Assembly: GCF_011745145.1 (NCBI RefSeq)
Contig: NZ_CP050191.1
Location: 2,743,054 to 2,807,053 of the forward strand
Origin: Mycobacterium sp. DL440
GTDB lineage: Bacteria > Actinomycetota > Actinomycetes > Mycobacteriales > Mycobacteriaceae
Direction: 5' to 3'
Length of the DNA: 64,000 nt
Part shown: positions 61,186-64,000 of the stretch, piece by piece
How the letters are laid out: each line of letters starts with the position of its first letter
Numbering within the stretch: the stretch's first letter is position 1
Notes under the pieces: model-generated
What the model was told of the DNA's origin: nothing
Databases searched by the model: none
What the model saw: only the letters and a program-made list of their open reading frames with translations
Position numbers and translations under genes: made by a program

Positions 61186-61619
61186 TCAGCCTCTGCTCGT
61201 TTCTTGAGGTCTTTGAGCGCGGTATCGGTGAGCCGCCGCTCGGCCTTGCGCTTGAGCAGCCCGATCATCGGGATGACCAGATCGACCGAGAGCTCATAGG
61301 TCACCTCGGTGCCGGAACCCTTGGGCGCCAAGCGATATGCACCGTCCAGAGCGCGCAGCAACGAACTGGACACCAGCGACCACGTCACCGAGGTGCGGTC
61401 GGCAGGCCACACGTAGGCCAGCACCATGGTGTCCTTGAGTACCGCGGCATCGAGCACCAGCCTGGCGGTCTGGGGATTGCCCTGGGCGTCGGTCTCGAGG
61501 ACCTCGGCCTCCTTGTATTCGGCCACCCACTGCGGGTATGAGCCGATATCGGCGATGACATCCATCACCGTCACCGGATCAGCGTCGATGTAGATGGTCT
61601 GTGTCGTCTTGTCGGCCAC
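61182..61619 (-). CDS. SRPBCC/START-like protein (Rv2185c-like, TB16.3)
   Basis: 145 residues from the GTG at 61619 (MADKTTQTIYIDADPVTV), chosen because AAGG is about 8 nt upstream and the length agrees with Rv2185c. The fold pattern of polyketide-cyclase/START proteins is clear: 'VMDVIADIGSYPQWV' and a long C-terminal helix 'LTDTALKDLKKRAEAE'. Such proteins bind hydrophobic ligands. It is coupled to the ArsA-like gene by a 4-nt overlap. The ligand is not known. Confidence 0.92.
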   Translation of the reverse strand: MADKTTQTIYIDADPVTVMDVIADIGSYPQWVAEYKEAEVLETDAQGNPQTARLVLDAAVLKDTMVLAYVWPADRTSVTWSLVSSSLLRALDGAYRLAPKGSGTEVTYELSVDLVIPMIGLLKRKAERRLTDTALKDLKKRAEAE

Positions 61620-61638
61620 CGCCACACCCTTCTCCCCG

Positions 61639-61675
61639 CCCCGCGGGGGCCCATTGTCCCCCACCCCGCGGGGGC
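61639..61675. repeat. Repeated GC palindrome before the Rv2185c-like gene
   Basis: CCCCGCGGGGGC occurs at 61639-61650 and again at 61664-61675; each contains the self-complementary CCCCGCGGGG. They lie 20-56 nt upstream of the GTG start, so they would be in the 5' leader or promoter. The role is unknown. Confidence 0.6.
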
Positions 61676-61730
61676 GCCTGGCTCTCGCCGAGAAATCTAC
61701 CCTCCCGTAGAGCGACGCGGACGACACCGG

Positions 61731-62120
61731 TCAGGCCAGTCGGGACACTCCGACCGGGCGTGCCGACTCCAACCGCCGCTTGATCCCGAAGGCCATCGTC
61801 TTGCCCGCCACGCGGCGTTGGTGGTTCGCCTTTGCCAGATCCATGCCGGCCAAGTCCTTTGCCGTGGCGCCGGACGGTTCGGCGTGCAGGAAGTAATGCA
61901 GCACCACCCCGTCCATCACCTGCTCCAGCCAGACCTCCATGGTGCCGGTCAGCGCACCGGTTACATTCCAGCGGTGGCCCTTTTCGGCGCGATCCTCGAC
62001 GACCTTGAGCACCAGGTCGGGCCACCACCGCCGCCAACTGGCGGGATCGGCGACCGCGGCGCCCACGGCGACCGGATCGGCGCAGACGAACGTCTCGTCG
62101 GCGATCTGAATGCTGTTCAT
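61731..62120 (-). CDS. SRPBCC family protein (Rv2186c-like)
   Basis: 129 residues, polyketide-cyclase/START-like: 'DPVAVGAAVADPASWRRWWP' at the front and 'MEVWLEQVMDGVVLHYFL' in the sheet. It is a second hydrophobic-ligand-binding candidate next to the Rv2185c-like gene (111-nt gap). It is divergent from fadD15 across about 95 nt. The conserved neighbourhood suggests lipid handling, but no substrate is known. Confidence 0.88.
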   Translation of the reverse strand: MNSIQIADETFVCADPVAVGAAVADPASWRRWWPDLVLKVVEDRAEKGHRWNVTGALTGTMEVWLEQVMDGVVLHYFLHAEPSGATAKDLAGMDLAKANHQRRVAGKTMAFGIKRRLESARPVGVSRLA

Positions 62121-62214
62121 CGCGGACTAGCTTCACACATGCGCGATCACCTGCCTACCGCGGCCGACTAGGCTGACCCGCAAAGCCGGTATCACAAGCC
62201 TGGAGGGCAAGATC

Positions 62215-64000
62215 GTGCCTGAGTCAATGCGGGAGTACAGCGTGCCCGCGTCTTTTGCCGTCGGCGAGCACGACAGCATCGTCAGCTCGGTATCCGCACA
62301 CGCGGCCGACAGCCCCGACCACGTCATCTTCCGGCGCCTGGTCAACGGCGCTTGGACCGACGTGACCTGTGCCGAGGCGGCCGACCAGATCCGTTCGGTC
62401 GCCCTGGGCCTGATCGCCGAGGGCATCCAGGCCGGCGATCGCGTGGCGATCATCTCGGCCACCCGCTACGAGTGGCCGATCATCGACTTCGCGATCCTGT
62501 CAATCGGCGCGGTCACCGTGCCGATCTACGAGACCTCCTCGGCCGAGCAGGTGCAATTCGTCCTCGACAACTCCGCGGCGAAGATCATCTTCGCCGAGAC
62601 CGACGCGCACGCCGAGACGGTGGAACAACTGCGCGGCCAGTTACCCGAGTTGCGCAAGGTGCTGCGGATCGACGGCACCGGCACACCTGCGCTGGAGACC
62701 ATGGCCGCGGCCGGTGAGTCGACCGATGTCGCCGAACTCGACAAGCGGCTGGCCGGAATTCGCTCGGCCGATGCGGCCACCCTGATCTACACCTCCGGAA
62801 CCACCGGCCAGCCCAAGGGCTGCCAGCTGACCCACTCGAACCTGCTCTACGAGATCAATGGAGCCAAGGCCTGCTTCCCCTCCGAGCTGGCCAAGGGTGA
62901 GCGGATGCTGGTGTTCCTGCCGCTGGCCCACGTGCTGGCCCGGGCCATCACCATCGCGGCCTTCGCCAACAAGGTCACCCTCGGCTTCACCAGTGACATC
63001 AAGAACCTCGTCCCTACCTTCGGCGTGTTCAAGCCGACCCTGGTGGTCTCGGTGCCCCGGGTGTTCGAGAAGGTCTACAACACCGCCGAGCAGAACGCCC
63101 GCAACGACGGCAAGGGCAAGATCTTCGCGATCGCCGCCGACACTGCGATCGAATGGAGTAAGGCCCAGGACACCGGCGGAGCCGGCCTGCTGCTCCGCGC
63201 CAAGCATGCGGTGTTCGACCGGCTCGTGTACGGCAAGCTGCGGGCTGCCCTCGGTGGTGAATGCCGGGCGGCGATCTCCGGAGGCGCACCGCTGGGCGCG
63301 CGGCTGGGCCACTTCTATCGTGGTGTGGGACTGAGCATCTACGAAGGCTACGGGCTCACCGAGACCAGCGCGGCAATCACCGTGAACCGGGTCAACGACC
63401 TCAAGGTCGGCTCGGTCGGCAAGCTGATGCCCGGCAACAGCATGCGCCTCGCCGAAGACGGCGAGCTGCTGGTCAAGGGCGGCGTGGTGTTCAGCGGCTA
63501 CTGGGGCAACAAGTCCGAGACCAATGCGGTGTTCTCCGACGGCTGGTTCCACACCGGCGATCTGGGCGCCATCGATGACGACGGCTTCCTCACCATCGTC
63601 GGGCGCAAGAAGGAGATCATCGTCACCGCCGGCGGCAAGAACGTCGCACCCGCCCTGCTGGAGGACCGGCTGCGCGCCCACCCGTTGATCAGCCAGGCGA
63701 TGGCAGTGGGCGATCAGCAGCCGTTCATCGCCGCGCTCATCACCATCGACCCGGAGGCGTTCGGAGGGTGGAAGCAGCGCAACAGTAAGGACGGCGACGC
63801 CTCGGTCGGCGATCTCGCCGACGACCCGGACCTGCTGGCCGAGATCAACCTGGCGGTCAAGGACGCCAATCAGGCGGTGTCCCATGCCGAATCGATCCGC
63901 AAGTTCCGGATCCTGCCCGTCGACTTCACCGAGGACACCGGTGAACTGACCCCCACACTCAAGGTCAAGCGCAAGGTCGTGGCCGAGAAGTTCGCCGCCG
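62215..64000 (+). CDS. fadD15: Long-chain acyl-CoA synthetase FadD15, 3' end outside the window
   Basis: About 595 residues are visible and the frame is open to the last base. The AMP-binding motif is '[20 protein letters not shown]', 'YGLTETSAA' is motif II, 'GWFHTGDLG' is the core Asp motif and '[14 protein letters not shown]' is the hinge. It activates fatty acids with ATP and CoA. GGAGGG 7 nt before the GTG at 62215 decides that start ([14 protein letters not shown]); an ATG at 62227 matches the M. tuberculosis N-terminus but has no ribosome site. It corresponds to Rv2187. Confidence 0.95.
   Translation, partial: MPESMREYSVPASFAVGEHDSIVSSVSAHAADSPDHVIFRRLVNGAWTDVTCAEAADQIRSVALGLIAEGIQAGDRVAIISATRYEWPIIDFAILSIGAVTVPIYETSSAEQVQFVLDNSAAKIIFAETDAHAETVEQLRGQLPELRKVLRIDGTGTPALETMAAAGESTDVAELDKRLAGIRSADAATLIYTSGTTGQPKGCQLTHSNLLYEINGAKACFPSELAKGERMLVFLPLAHVLARAITIAAFANKVTLGFTSDIKNLVPTFGVFKPTLVVSVPRVFEKVYNTAEQNARNDGKGKIFAIAADTAIEWSKAQDTGGAGLLLRAKHAVFDRLVYGKLRAALGGECRAAISGGAPLGARLGHFYRGVGLSIYEGYGLTETSAAITVNRVNDLKVGSVGKLMPGNSMRLAEDGELLVKGGVVFSGYWGNKSETNAVFSDGWFHTGDLGAIDDDGFLTIVGRKKEIIVTAGGKNVAPALLEDRLRAHPLISQAMAVGDQQPFIAALITIDPEAFGGWKQRNSKDGDASVGDLADDPDLLAEINLAVKDANQAVSHAESIRKFRILPVDFTEDTGELTPTLKVKRKVVAEKFAA

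Overview
The window is a GC-rich stretch of a mycobacterial chromosome. The gene order follows M. tuberculosis Rv2138 (lppL) to Rv2187 (fadD15), with the division and cell-wall (dcw) cluster in the middle. A block that M. tuberculosis lacks, holding an assimilatory nitrate reductase and a tricarboxylate transporter, points to a fast-growing Mycolicibacterium-type species. The assignment rests on recognised proteins and synteny; no database search was run.

Layout. 1-4.3 kb: conserved flank (lppL-like, DUF5703, pyrD, a PEBP protein, an M20 peptidase) ending in a tRNA-Leu(GAG). 4.4-25.6 kb: accessory block. It holds a minus-strand hydrolase trio (alpha/beta hydrolase, subtilase, astacin/matrixin-like metalloprotease with a hemopexin-like tail). 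Divergent from it are a cyclooxygenase-like haem dioxygenase, a catalase-related protein in a 4-nt start/stop overlap, and a large LuxR-type ATPase regulator. Then come a 1356-residue nitrate reductase fused to its own flavoprotein reductase, a TctCBA uptake operon with a universal stress protein, a divergent CitA/CitB-type two-component system, a relic of a cytochrome P450 gene, and a glutamine amidotransferase. 25.6-48.4 kb: phosphoribosyltransferase, Rv2144c-like protein, wag31, yggT, sepF, yggS, yfiH, ftsZ, ftsQ, murC, murG, ftsW, murD, mraY, murF, murE, pbpB, an FtsL-like gene, rsmH, mraZ and a DUF3040 gene. Most start codons from rsmH to ftsQ overlap the preceding stop. 48.6-64 kb: GNAT, lppM, idsA2, mptA, Rv2175c-like, pknL, aroG, RNase AS, a membrane protein, mptC, a PlsC acyltransferase, Rv2183c-Rv2186c-like genes and the 5' part of fadD15.

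How the genes work together. The central block makes the lipid II precursors (MurC-F, MraY, MurG), polymerises and crosslinks septal peptidoglycan (FtsW, PbpB), builds the Z-ring (FtsZ, SepF, FtsQ, FtsL-like) and directs polar growth (Wag31). The right flank supplies prenyl diphosphates and the mannosyltransferases of lipomannan/lipoarabinomannan. In the accessory block the dioxygenase/catalase pair has the residues and arrangement expected of a fatty-acid oxygenase plus hydroperoxide-processing enzyme. That makes it the best candidate here for an undescribed mycobacterial oxylipin pathway.

Two cautions. About 85-88 bases near 45.2 kb are Illumina Nextera adapter sequence left in the assembly. 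They split the FtsL-like gene, so the predicted protein ends there are artefacts. The first and last genes are cut by the window edges. The only gene-free stretch longer than 300 bases is 47554-48000, which holds MraZ-box-like repeats and an intrinsic terminator.
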